The notes under the pieces were generated by a model. It searched no databases, was not told the origin of the DNA, and worked only from the letters and a program-made list of their open reading frames with translations. Positions 16,142 to 24,896 of a stretch of DNA of 64,000 bases are shown here, piece by piece. Both the position numbers and the translations under genes were made by a program. The stretch's first letter is position 1; each line of letters opens with the position of its first letter. Source of the DNA: Lentzea californiensis (lineage in GTDB: Bacteria; Actinomycetota; Actinomycetes; Mycobacteriales; Pseudonocardiaceae); the NCBI RefSeq assembly GCF_024648825.1, contig NZ_JANBBE010000010.1, positions 1 through 64,000 on the forward strand. Direction: 5' to 3'.

Positions 16142-16759
16142 ATGAAGCAGGATACTTGTGTGCTCCTGCCGATGTTCTGCGGCTCTCAGCTGGACGTGGC
16201 GCTGGCCGTGGTCGATTTCGTGCACGATTCGGTCAGAAAGACCGTGTGGGACGCCGACAGGATCAGGGAATCATACCTGCGGCGATCGGTCAGCGAGATT
16301 CTCGCCGACGGTGACACGATGGTGTTCGGCCCGTGCCCTGACCGGACGTTCGTCGCGTCCTGCCTGCTGGGCACCCACGGCGTCGATCACGTGCTGGTCT
16401 ACCACGAGCGCAGGGTGCCGGGCTACGGGCCGTCGACCGCGCATCTCGCGCTGGAGATGACTCTGAACGGCACCGGGTTCATGATGGATTTCGGCACCAG
16501 GGAATCGCGGTTGATACCTGGTGGATACCACTTCACCGAAGAGCTCGAGGAGACCATCGCGCTCAAGCGAATTCCACTCCGGTCGTTCGACCCGGACGGG
16601 GTGGCCCCCTATCAGCTGTTGCAGCACGTGGTGTCCGACAAGATCGATCCGGAGCTCAAACTCGATTGGTACGTGAAACAGTCGCGTAATTTTCGTCCGG
16701 ACGCACTTCGGGACAGAGTTGCGCTGGATCAGCGCTACAGTGTCTACCACGAGCTATAG
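16142..16759 (+). CDS. Unknown protein with a transglutaminase-like Cys-His-Asp pattern
   Basis: A 205-residue protein not recognised as a known family. Visible pattern: Cys65 in FGPCPDRTF, a helix with ASCLLGTHGVDH, His101 in AHLALEM and Asp116 in MMDFG. The 36- and 15-residue spacings match the transglutaminase-like core, and nearly equal the 33 and 16 seen in the clear homologue at 54886. It lacks a signal peptide or membrane segment. ATG 16142 lies 9 nt after a run of six G. It stands just upstream of an ABC exporter pair. A cysteine-peptidase or acyltransferase role is a fold-based guess. Confidence 0.6.
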   Translation: MKQDTCVLLPMFCGSQLDVALAVVDFVHDSVRKTVWDADRIRESYLRRSVSEILADGDTMVFGPCPDRTFVASCLLGTHGVDHVLVYHERRVPGYGPSTAHLALEMTLNGTGFMMDFGTRESRLIPGGYHFTEELEETIALKRIPLRSFDPDGVAPYQLLQHVVSDKIDPELKLDWYVKQSRNFRPDALRDRVALDQRYSVYHEL

Positions 16760-16776
16760 CGCGGAGGATACGTGCG

Positions 16777-17682
16777 GTGACGGTCGCGTACAGAGTCGAG
16801 AACCTGGTGAAGCGATATCCGCGACAGGACGTTCTCGCGGTCGACGGAATGAGCTTCGAGATCGCAGAAGGGGAGATATTCGGGCTGCTGGGGGACAACG
16901 GCGCGGGAAAGACGACGCTGGTGCGTCAGCTGGTCGGGTTGCTGCGGCCGACTTCGGGCCGCATCGAGCTGTTCGGCAGGGACGTGGTCGAGAACACGAG
17001 TTTTGTCTCCACGATGATCGGCTACATGCCGCAGAGCACGTCGGCGCTCAACCGGCTGACCGTCGGCGAGGCCGTGTACTTCTCGGCGCACCTGCGGGGC
17101 ATGTCCCGCGCGGACGCCCGCCGTGAACGGGACGAGCTGCTCGAACTCTGGCGCATCGCGGAGATCAGGGACAAGGTCTCCACGAACCTGTCCGGCGGCC
17201 AGCGCAGGCTGTTGCAGCTGGCGGTGGCGACGGCGGGCAGGGCGCCGGTGCTGATCCTGGACGAGCCGACCAACGACCTCGATCCCATCAACAAGAAGCA
17301 CGTCTGGGAGGTCCTGCGGGGCTTCAACCAGCGGCGCGGGACGACGATCGTGCTCGTGACGCACGACGCGGTGGAGGCGGAGAAAGCCATCCAGCGAGTG
17401 GGCATCGTGCAGCGCGGAAGATTCACCGCGCTCGGCACGCCGGCCCAGCTGAAGGCGGAGATCGCGCAGAAGCTCAAGGTGCGTCTGGTGTTCCCGCCCG
17501 ACGAGCCACCGGCGCTGCCGTTCGGCGTTGTGCCGCAGGAGGAGTCAGACGGCTCCTGGCTGCTGATGCTCGACGGGGACGAGGCCGCCGAGCTCCTCGG
17601 CAAGCTCGACCTGCGCAAGATCACCGACATCCGGATGACGTCGACGACTCTCGAGGACCTGTACCTCCACTATGCCTCCTAG
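16777..17682 (+). CDS. ABC transporter ATP-binding protein
   Basis: A 301-residue ATPase with Walker A GDNGAGKTT, signature NLSGGQ, Walker B VLILDEPT and the H-loop LVTHDAVEA. The C-terminal extension after about residue 215 is typical of DrrA-like drug and lipid exporters. GTG 16777 lies 17 bp after the preceding gene and the 3' end overlaps the permease gene by 11 bp. The pair most likely exports the cluster 1 product or a lipid intermediate. Confidence 0.92.
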   Translation: MTVAYRVENLVKRYPRQDVLAVDGMSFEIAEGEIFGLLGDNGAGKTTLVRQLVGLLRPTSGRIELFGRDVVENTSFVSTMIGYMPQSTSALNRLTVGEAVYFSAHLRGMSRADARRERDELLELWRIAEIRDKVSTNLSGGQRRLLQLAVATAGRAPVLILDEPTNDLDPINKKHVWEVLRGFNQRRGTTIVLVTHDAVEAEKAIQRVGIVQRGRFTALGTPAQLKAEIAQKLKVRLVFPPDEPPALPFGVVPQEESDGSWLLMLDGDEAAELLGKLDLRKITDIRMTSTTLEDLYLHYAS

Positions 17683-18430
17683 CCTTCAGCGGCCGAGACC
17701 GCACATCCAGTTCACCGACCTGTTCCTGATCCAGCTCTCCAACTTCCGCTGGTCGTGGCGCGGCCAGGTGGTGACCGGCATGCTGGCGCCGGTGCTCGCC
17801 ACCGCAGCGCTGGGCGCGTTCGCCGGCCGGGACCAGCAGAGCCTGACGTACGTGCTGTGCGGCAGCATCGTGCTGTCGCTGATGTTCCAGAACCAGAACA
17901 ACGTCGCGGCCAACTTCGCCTACATGAAGGCCATGGGAACGCTGGACTTCTTCGCGACGCTGCCCGTGTACAGGTCGCTGGTCATCCTGGCCACGGTGCT
18001 TGCGTTCTTCGTGCTCTCGATCCCGTCGCTGGTCGCCACGGCCTTGCTGGGAACCGTGATCCTCGGCGTGCCTCTGAGCATCAGCCCGCTCGTGCTGCTG
18101 GTCGTGCCGCTGTGCGTGCTGCCGATGGCCGGGATCGGCGCGTTGATCGGCATCACGGTCCGCTCGCCGGCCGAGGCCGGTTCGATCAGCATGCTGATCA
18201 CACTGCTGTTGCTGTTCATGGGCCCGGTGGTCCTGCCGCCCGACCGGTTGCCGGACTGGATGATCGGCGTGAGCCACTTCAGCCCGACGAGCTACGCGGC
18301 GTCCGCGATCCGGCAGGTCGTGATCGGCCCGGTGACCGGGCAGGTGTGGCTGGACATGGCCGTCCTCGCGCTGGTCAGCGCCGTGACGCTGTGGGGAGTC
18401 GGGCACAAGCTGCCGTGGCACCAGAAGTAG
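17672..18430 (+). CDS. ABC-2 type transporter permease
   Basis: A 252-residue integral membrane protein with six predicted hydrophobic segments and the ABC-2 arrangement; SPTSYAASAIRQVVIGP near the C-terminus is characteristic of DrrB-like permeases. ATG 17672 overlaps the ATPase gene, so the two are translated together. With its ATPase it should act as an exporter in the cytoplasmic membrane. Substrate is unknown; product export is inferred from context. Confidence 0.88.
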   Translation: MPPSLQRPRPHIQFTDLFLIQLSNFRWSWRGQVVTGMLAPVLATAALGAFAGRDQQSLTYVLCGSIVLSLMFQNQNNVAANFAYMKAMGTLDFFATLPVYRSLVILATVLAFFVLSIPSLVATALLGTVILGVPLSISPLVLLVVPLCVLPMAGIGALIGITVRSPAEAGSISMLITLLLLFMGPVVLPPDRLPDWMIGVSHFSPTSYAASAIRQVVIGPVTGQVWLDMAVLALVSAVTLWGVGHKLPWHQK

Positions 18431-18466
18431 GAACGTTGCCGAACCGTCGATTCGGGGGAACGACGC

Positions 18467-20092
18467 ATGATCATCGAAAAGGGGAGCACGCGGACACGCC
18501 TGGCTCTGGGGGTGCTGTTCGGGCCTGAACTCGCCGAGAGCGCCGATCCCGCGCTGCTCGAGTGGATCGAGCAGCGGCCGCACCAGTGGCGGCAGGCGGT
18601 GCGGGTGCTCTGGCACGCGTCAGGCCGTCCCGGTCCGGAAGCCGGCCTTCCCGCCGCCCCGCCGCATCCGCAACGGCCGCCGGAACGGGAACCGGCGCTG
18701 CTCGGCCGGGTCCTCGTCGCGGCGCGACCTCCTGAGACCACTGTGGACTGGCGCGGCCGGACGGTGCTGGTGCTGGGCGACGGAGCCGACCTGGCGGTCG
18801 CTGTCGGCAACGCGCTGCGGGCCGCGGGCGCGCGCACGGAATGCGTGACGTTGCGTGAGACCGCGCGGCTGCGCGTGAACGAGCGGGCGGGGCAGGTGAT
18901 GACCGCGGCTGAGCTCGCCAAGCGTCTGCGCGACGAACCGCAGCCTGACTGGTTGTTCCTGCTCACCAGCCCTGTCACGCCGAGGTCGACGAACATCGGT
19001 CCGGTCGATGCCGTCCACGTGCGGGCGGCCATGGGTGCGCTGCGCGACGTCCTCGCCGCCAGGCGGGACGGCCGCACCGCCGCCGTGACCGCGCTGGACG
19101 GCAGGTTCGGCGAGACGGGTGCGGTGCCGCTGGACCCCGTCGCCGGCGCGATGACCGGTCTGCTGCGCGGGCACGCGCAGAGCCGGGTGCTCGACGTCGC
19201 GCCCTCGGTCGGAGTCGACGAGGTGGCCCGTCAGCTGCTCACGTTCGCCGAAGGGACGCCGGACCACCGTGAACTCGGCTTCGACGGCACGGCCTGGGTG
19301 ACGCCGGCGTTCACACCCGCCCGGCTCGGCGGGGAGACGGGTCTTCCGCTCGAACCGGGATCGACGGTGATCGCCGCCGGTGGTGCGCGAGGCAGGGCCG
19401 CCGAGGTGCTCGTCGCCATGGCGGCAGAGGTGCCGTGCCGGTACGTGCTGCTCGGCCGGACGCCGCTGGTCAACATCTACGCCACGCTCGGCGTCGGCGA
19501 CCGCGACTACGTGCTGTCGATGGGGGCGCAGGAGTTCGAAGAACATCGCATCCGTCAGCGCGAGTCGCTCAAGGCGCACTCCCCGGACTTCTCGGAGGAG
19601 GAGTTCGACGCGTACTGGGCGCGGTTGTCCCGCAGTCTCGACGTGATGCGCACGATCGGCCGGATGCGCGACGCGGGCGCACAGGTCGAGTACTTGCAGC
19701 AGGACGTCACCGACTCGCACGCCGTCCGGCGGCTCGGGCAGGAGCTCAGATCGCGCGGACTGCAGATCCACGGGCTGGTGCACGCCGCCGCGCACGGCGA
19801 CGAGTCGGACGCCGAGGCGTGGGACCGCACGATCGCCACGCGGATCAACGGCTTCTACCACCTGGTCCCGCTGCTGGACGACCAGGTGCGGCTCGTCGCG
19901 CTGCTCGGTTCTTCCGGAGGTAGCGCGGAGTCCGCGGGCAGCGGGTTCCTCGTACCGCTGGCGGACCGGCTCGCCGCCGAGTTCCCACAGGCGCGGGTCC
20001 GTTCCGTGCACTCCGCCGCGGCGTCCGTGATCTTGGCGGCGCTGCGGTCACCTCAGGCCCCGCGAACGCTGGTGGAGCGGGCAGGCCGTTGA
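18467..20092 (+). CDS. Stand-alone degenerate ketoreductase with ACP-like N-terminal module
   Basis: A 541-residue protein. Residues about 10-60 form a helical module whose pattern LFGxEL...P...QxPxxW...A....W..S recurs ungapped at the N-terminus of the free ACP (28485). A proline-rich linker follows, then a two-part PKS ketoreductase domain with the long helical insertion also seen in the 2100-residue PKS. Catalytic residues look lost: the Lys position is Arg459 (TRINGFYH), and the Tyr/Asn of YxxxN are Phe494 and Leu. The Ser remains. It may be a structural or docking partner of the PKS rather than an active reductase. SD GGGGGAA precedes ATG 18467. Confidence 0.7.
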   Translation: MIIEKGSTRTRLALGVLFGPELAESADPALLEWIEQRPHQWRQAVRVLWHASGRPGPEAGLPAAPPHPQRPPEREPALLGRVLVAARPPETTVDWRGRTVLVLGDGADLAVAVGNALRAAGARTECVTLRETARLRVNERAGQVMTAAELAKRLRDEPQPDWLFLLTSPVTPRSTNIGPVDAVHVRAAMGALRDVLAARRDGRTAAVTALDGRFGETGAVPLDPVAGAMTGLLRGHAQSRVLDVAPSVGVDEVARQLLTFAEGTPDHRELGFDGTAWVTPAFTPARLGGETGLPLEPGSTVIAAGGARGRAAEVLVAMAAEVPCRYVLLGRTPLVNIYATLGVGDRDYVLSMGAQEFEEHRIRQRESLKAHSPDFSEEEFDAYWARLSRSLDVMRTIGRMRDAGAQVEYLQQDVTDSHAVRRLGQELRSRGLQIHGLVHAAAHGDESDAEAWDRTIATRINGFYHLVPLLDDQVRLVALLGSSGGSAESAGSGFLVPLADRLAAEFPQARVRSVHSAAASVILAALRSPQAPRTLVERAGR

Positions 20093-20170
20093 AAGACCGG
20101 AGACACGCGGTGCGGCGCGAGGCCGCACCGCGGACCGGCCGTGTCCACATCAGACAGGGGGACAGCTGAC

Positions 20171-21715
20171 ATGACTGGGGGGAACGGTCCCGAGTGGCGA
20201 TCGCCGAACGTCTTGGTGATCGGCGTGGGACCACACGCGAGACGCAACCACCTGCCGGTGCTGCTCGACGAGCAACGCGCGGGGCGGCTCGGCACGATCA
20301 TCGGTGTCGACCTCGTGGAGACGCAGGAGATCAACGACGAGTACGTGCGATCGACCGGCTCGTCCGCGTTCTCGATGGTGTACCTGAAGAAGTCCGACAC
20401 CGGCAGGGTGACGCTGCCGCCGCCCACTGAGCGCCTGCTCGACGGGTTCGTCGCGCGACACGGCATCCGTGGCGTGGTCGTCGCGACCGAGCCGAGCTTC
20501 CACCTGGCCTACGCGAAGTGGGCGCTGGGTCGCGGGCTGAGCGTCCTGATGGACAAGCCGGTCTCCGCGCGGGTCAACGCGTCGCTGGACGAGGGCCAGG
20601 CCGGGCTGCTCCTCGACGACTACGACGAGCTGATGCGGTGCTACGCGGACGCGAAACTCCGCAACCCCGGCGTGGTCGTGAGCATGATGTCGCAGCGCCG
20701 GTACCACCCGGCGTTTCGCACGATGCGTTCCCTGGTCAACGAGGTGGCCGAGGCGACCAACTGCCCGATCACGTCCATCCAGTCGTTCCACAGCGACGGG
20801 CAGTGGCGGATGCCGGCCGAGCTGGTGGACATCGGGTACCACTCGTACGACCAGGGCTACGGCAAGGCCTCGCACTCCGGCTACCACTTCCTCGACATCG
20901 TGCCGTGGCTGCTGGAGGCGGCCGAGGCGCCGGGCAAGGAGCTCGACGAGGTCGAGGTGTTCTCCAACGTCGTACGGCCCAGGGACCTTCTGCGGCAGCT
21001 GGACTTCGACGACTACCGCAAGATCTTCGCCGACTTCGACGAACACAACCGCTACAGCGCTTCGGACCTGTGGCGCCGAGTGCGCCACCACGGCGAGGTC
21101 GACGTGTTCGTCTCACTCGCCTTCCGCAGCGCGGGGCGCACGATGACGCTGGGCTCGGTCAACCTGGTGCACAACGGGTTCTCGCAGCGCGGCAGCGTGC
21201 TGCCCAACCAGCTCGACCTGTACAAGGGCAACGGCCGGGTGCGCCACGAGAGTCACGTCATCGAGCAGGGCCCGTTCCAGGCGATCTACTTCCAGAGCTA
21301 CCAGGCCCGTGACGGCGCGGCCGGTGCCGACCCGGCGGGCGTGGGCGGGGATCGGCACGTGGACGTGCACGTCTTCCGCAACCGGGCACTGTTCCCGGCG
21401 TGGGAGAGCCACCAGCACCTGCGGCTCGACGACATGGACGGCGGACTGTCACCCGCGCGTGGTCACCAGGAGAACGCGCGCAGGCACTCGATGCAGGAGT
21501 TCCTTTCGCACCTGCGTGGCGACGGCCTTCCCGTGACGTCCGATCTGGCAGAGCATCGCCGTGGCTGCGTGCTCATGACGGGTGCGTACCTGTCGGCCGC
21601 GCGCCGGCGCCGCGGTGCGGATCCGGTGGTGCGCCTGGACTTTCGTCGCGGGAGCGAGATCCGGCTGGTGCGCAACGGCGCGGTCCGCCCCCTGCCAGAA
21701 CGCGTGGAGGGCTGA
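20171..21715 (+). CDS. Large Gfo/Idh/MocA-family oxidoreductase
   Basis: A 514-residue protein, longer than the usual 330-400. The N-terminal Rossmann motif VLVIGVGPHARRNHLP and the VLMDKPVSARVN segment (the EKP motif here as DKP) identify the family. The C-terminal part is extended, with a DGQWRMPAELVDIGYHSYDQGYG-like sugar-binding region. ATG 20171 has AGGGGGA 8 nt upstream. It begins a run of tightly spaced sugar-tailoring genes that continues to 27439. It probably oxidises or epimerises a nucleotide-linked or free sugar. The exact substrate is unknown. Confidence 0.75.
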   Translation: MTGGNGPEWRSPNVLVIGVGPHARRNHLPVLLDEQRAGRLGTIIGVDLVETQEINDEYVRSTGSSAFSMVYLKKSDTGRVTLPPPTERLLDGFVARHGIRGVVVATEPSFHLAYAKWALGRGLSVLMDKPVSARVNASLDEGQAGLLLDDYDELMRCYADAKLRNPGVVVSMMSQRRYHPAFRTMRSLVNEVAEATNCPITSIQSFHSDGQWRMPAELVDIGYHSYDQGYGKASHSGYHFLDIVPWLLEAAEAPGKELDEVEVFSNVVRPRDLLRQLDFDDYRKIFADFDEHNRYSASDLWRRVRHHGEVDVFVSLAFRSAGRTMTLGSVNLVHNGFSQRGSVLPNQLDLYKGNGRVRHESHVIEQGPFQAIYFQSYQARDGAAGADPAGVGGDRHVDVHVFRNRALFPAWESHQHLRLDDMDGGLSPARGHQENARRHSMQEFLSHLRGDGLPVTSDLAEHRRGCVLMTGAYLSAARRRRGADPVVRLDFRRGSEIRLVRNGAVRPLPERVEG

Positions 21716-21716
21716 G

Positions 21717-22640
21717 ATGACCGGGGTGACGCCCGCGCTGCTCGACCTGTGCGCGCCGCACGTCGGCGGTGTGCGGGACGTCGAGGAGCTGGTGGGCGGC
21801 AACGTGAGCCACGTGTACCGGGTGCGGGGACCGCGCGGGGTGGTGATCCTCAAGGTGCGCGGCTCGTGGTTCGCCCGGATCCCGGACGTGCCGACCGATC
21901 CCGCACTGATTGGGGTGGAACGCGCCGCGCTGGCCGTGTTCGGTGCGGCCGCGCCGGACGTGTTCCCCGAGGTGCTGGAGTTCGACGAGGAGCTGCACGC
22001 GTTGGTGCTGAGCGAGATCTTCCCCGCGGGAGGGTCGTTCGAGGACGCGTTGAGCCTCGGCCCCGCCACGCCGGCGCAGACGCGGCGGCTGGGCGAGGTG
22101 CTGGGCGACGTGCACGCGGCCACCAGGTCGATCACGACGCAGATCCGCCCGGACGGCGATCTCGCGTTCCGCGACCACCAACTGCGGTACTGCCTGGAGA
22201 GCACCGGTCATCCGGCACTGCTGGAATGCAGCGCGCACCTGAAGTCCCTGCCGGACGACGTCCTGGTGCTCGGCGACGTGGCGCCGAAGAACATGAGCGT
22301 CAGTGCGGACCGGGTGGTGATCTGCGACCTGGACACCGTCCACCGCGGCAGCCATTGGTACGACGTCACGTTCGTGCTGGCGCACCTGTTGCTGCACCAC
22401 CTCATGGCACCGGAGGCGATCCGCCCCCTGTCCGCGGAGTTCCTCGCCGGCTACCGGTCGCGCAACTCGCTGCCAGCACTCGCCCCGTCGATCCAGACCA
22501 GGCTGGTCATCGGGTTCTGCCTGTACCGACTGGTGAACGAGCTGGTGCCGTACCGGCTCGAGCTGAGCGCCGCACAACGGGCCGCCTGGTCCAAGCGGTT
22601 CCTCGTGGCGTTGGACCGGTCGAACCCGGAGGTGAGCTGA
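21717..22640 (+). CDS. Aminoglycoside phosphotransferase-like kinase
   Basis: A 307-residue protein of the APH/choline kinase-like fold. The N-lobe has GGNVSHVYRVRG and the ATP lysine in VVILKVRG. The Brenner-type catalytic loop is LGDVAPKNMSV (usually HGD....N; the His is Leu) and the metal-binding DLD is in VICDLDTVHRG. It may phosphorylate a sugar, an antibiotic intermediate or a small hydroxylated compound. It is tightly coupled to the upstream oxidoreductase and the downstream Ldh-type gene, which fits sugar metabolism better than resistance. Confidence 0.75.
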   Translation: MTGVTPALLDLCAPHVGGVRDVEELVGGNVSHVYRVRGPRGVVILKVRGSWFARIPDVPTDPALIGVERAALAVFGAAAPDVFPEVLEFDEELHALVLSEIFPAGGSFEDALSLGPATPAQTRRLGEVLGDVHAATRSITTQIRPDGDLAFRDHQLRYCLESTGHPALLECSAHLKSLPDDVLVLGDVAPKNMSVSADRVVICDLDTVHRGSHWYDVTFVLAHLLLHHLMAPEAIRPLSAEFLAGYRSRNSLPALAPSIQTRLVIGFCLYRLVNELVPYRLELSAAQRAAWSKRFLVALDRSNPEVS

Positions 22641-22641
22641 G

Positions 22642-23622
22642 GTGCACGTCCCGATTGACGAGGTCAGGCAACTTATGACGGCGGTGTGCACCGGCGCCGG
22701 ACTGTCCGAAGTGGAATCAAGCCGGGTGGTGGACCACTTCCTGGACGGCGAGCTGCGGGGCAAGACCTCCCACGGCGTGGCCAAGTTCTGCTTCGAGAGC
22801 CAGTTCTTCGCGACGAGGGCCGGCGAGCCGTTCGTGGCGGAGGACTTCGGCGCGGTCGCGGTGGTCGACGGCAACCGCGAGGTGGGGCCGTTGAGCGTCG
22901 GGTTCGCGGTCGACGTCGTGATCGAGAAGGCGCGGCGGTACGGGATCGGCCTGGTGGGGATGAACAACACCCAGCGCCACGGGGCGTTGGGGTACTGGAC
23001 GCGCCGCATCGCAGAGCAGGGACAGCTGGGCGTCGTGATGAACACCTCGACCGCGGACAGCACGGTCGTCGGCGCGACGCGGTCGTTCCTCGGGGTCAAC
23101 CCGCTGAGTTTCGCGTTCCCCGCCGAGGGCGGCACCATCGTCGCGGACCTGTCGACCACGGTGGCGCCGATGGGGCGGCTGTGGGAGGCCAGGCGCGGCA
23201 ACGGCGGACTGGAGGACGGGCAGTTCGTCGACGCGAGCGGCAGCTTCACCACGGACCCGGACGAGGCCGCCGCCGCGGTGATTTTCGGCGGGCACAAGGG
23301 GTTCGCACTGTCGTTGCTGGTCCAGCTGCTGACCGGGTCGGTGTTCGGGTTCCCGATGGGCGAGCGTATCGAGTCCCTGCTCGACACCGGGTACGCGTTC
23401 ATCGCGGTGGACCCGTCGTTCGGTGGTGAGCGGAAGACGTTCGCCGACGAGAACTCCGCGCTCGTGCGGGCGCTGGCCTCCGTGCCGATGCGGGATGGAG
23501 GCACCCTGCGGTTGTTCGGCAGGGAGAGCGACGCGGTGAAGGCCGCGGCGCTCGCGGAGGGCCGGGTCTGCCTGGGGACCGGCGTCTTCGAACGGTTGCG
23601 CTCCTGTGCGGGCCGGTCATGA
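22642..23622 (+). CDS. Malate/L-lactate dehydrogenase-family (Ldh_2) oxidoreductase
   Basis: A 326-residue NAD(P)-dependent oxidoreductase of the Ldh_2 family, which includes malate, ureidoglycolate and delta1-piperideine-2-carboxylate enzymes. RGKTSHGVAKF near residue 40 (usual SHG), GMNNTQRHGALGYW, GVNPLSFAFP and GGHKGFALSLLVQLLTG are hallmarks. GTG 22642 begins 1 nt after the kinase stop. It likely reduces or oxidises an alpha-keto or alpha-hydroxy acid intermediate, perhaps linked to the neighbouring sugar genes. Confidence 0.82.
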   Translation: MHVPIDEVRQLMTAVCTGAGLSEVESSRVVDHFLDGELRGKTSHGVAKFCFESQFFATRAGEPFVAEDFGAVAVVDGNREVGPLSVGFAVDVVIEKARRYGIGLVGMNNTQRHGALGYWTRRIAEQGQLGVVMNTSTADSTVVGATRSFLGVNPLSFAFPAEGGTIVADLSTTVAPMGRLWEARRGNGGLEDGQFVDASGSFTTDPDEAAAAVIFGGHKGFALSLLVQLLTGSVFGFPMGERIESLLDTGYAFIAVDPSFGGERKTFADENSALVRALASVPMRDGGTLRLFGRESDAVKAAALAEGRVCLGTGVFERLRSCAGRS

Positions 23623-24896
23623 GGCGAGCCGACGGGGTGGGCGACGCGACGGCGCGGAAGATCCTGATGCGCCACGGCTTCGCCGTGCCGGACGTCCAGG
23701 AGCTGGCGGTGGACCAGAGTCCGTTCGCACGCCGGATTCCCGCTCGGCGCGCGGCGTTGCGCCGGGGCGTGACCCTGGAAGCCCGCACGATCGAGCTGGG
23801 TGGCGGGCACTTCACCAACTCGTACACCCTGCGCGCGGAGCAGGACGCCGGGTACGTCCTGGACGCCGTGAGCGACAGCGGGGGTTTCCACCTGCGCGAC
23901 GCCCTGGTGGATCCAGCGGTCGTGGGGGCGGTCAACGGCTCGTTCACCTTCATCTCGGACGACCCCGACTACCAGCCCGCTGAGCCGCACTTCGACCTGT
24001 GCGTGCGTCACGGTGTGGTCGCCGGGCTGCCTTCGGCGACGAAACCGGCGTTGCTGGTCCGCGGCTCCTCGTCGGTCGCGCGGACGGTCAGGGCCGAGGG
24101 CGTGATCCGGGTGGGTTCCGGCGTGCTGCCGTGGGCGGGCGCGAAGGAGCCGGGCGGGCGGGTGCTCGTGTTCAACGCCGCGAACTGCCGGGTCAAGTAC
24201 CTGGATTCCGACGTCACCGCGTTCCAGCGGATCGTCGAGCCCGCCACGAACACGACGCCGGGTGCCGCATCCGCGGTGGACGCGGTGGTGGAGGTGCGGC
24301 CGGACGGTCGCGCGGTGGTCATCGCGCTGGTGCCGGGCGGAGGCGCTGACCTGTTCACCGGCGGCTACGTCCTCCGGGCGCACGAGCAGGACGCGCGGGA
24401 CTGGCGGGTCGGCGACCGTGTCGTGCCGCTGACCGTCGACGGCACGGATCTCCGTGCGCTCACCTCGGCGACCTCGCTCGGGCCGTCCGTCGCGGACGCC
24501 GTCGTGCCGCAGCGAATCGCGAACGCCTACGACGACTCGCTCGGCGTGTCGCCGTTCCGCGGCGTCCGGTACCCGAGGTCGCTCGTCTACGGCACCGGCG
24601 ACGGTGCGGTGCACCTCCGGATCTTCGACGGCGCACCGCTGACGTCGCACTTCCAGGGCCTGACACCTGGTGAGGTCGTCGACGTGCTCGCGGAGGAGGG
24701 CCACGACCTGCGCTGGGCGTTCCACCTCGACGGCGGGCAGTCCTCGAAGCTCGCGTACCGGCACGACGGCAGGGCCGAGGTGGCGGGGAGCCTGCACTAC
24801 CTGGTGTGGCCGCAGAAGGACGAGACGCGATTCCGGTGGAACGGGCTCGACGGCCGGGTACTGGCGTCCTGCCTGGTGCTGAGGGAGGCGGGCTGA
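23619..24896 (+). CDS. Phosphodiester glycosidase (NAGPA)-like protein
   Basis: A 425-residue protein. The C-terminal two-thirds resemble the NAGPA/DUF2233 phosphodiester glycosidase domain: VGAVNGSFTF corresponds to the usual NGGFF region and AFHLDGGQSSKLAY to the DGGGSS motif. Members often lie in exopolysaccharide gene sets. No signal peptide is visible, although most relatives are secreted. ATG 23619 overlaps the Ldh gene by 4 bp and the stop overlaps the WbqC gene. Processing of a sugar-phosphate bond in the product is suggested. Confidence 0.65.
   Translation: MRRADGVGDATARKILMRHGFAVPDVQELAVDQSPFARRIPARRAALRRGVTLEARTIELGGGHFTNSYTLRAEQDAGYVLDAVSDSGGFHLRDALVDPAVVGAVNGSFTFISDDPDYQPAEPHFDLCVRHGVVAGLPSATKPALLVRGSSSVARTVRAEGVIRVGSGVLPWAGAKEPGGRVLVFNAANCRVKYLDSDVTAFQRIVEPATNTTPGAASAVDAVVEVRPDGRAVVIALVPGGGADLFTGGYVLRAHEQDARDWRVGDRVVPLTVDGTDLRALTSATSLGPSVADAVVPQRIANAYDDSLGVSPFRGVRYPRSLVYGTGDGAVHLRIFDGAPLTSHFQGLTPGEVVDVLAEEGHDLRWAFHLDGGQSSKLAYRHDGRAEVAGSLHYLVWPQKDETRFRWNGLDGRVLASCLVLREAG

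Noticed and set aside
21573..24797. A minus-strand open frame of over 1000 codons opposite the sugar-tailoring genes
   Set aside because: It is antisense to several genes with clear families on the + strand. Its composition is Arg/His/Pro/Gly-rich and shows no domain; such frames are normal in high-GC DNA.
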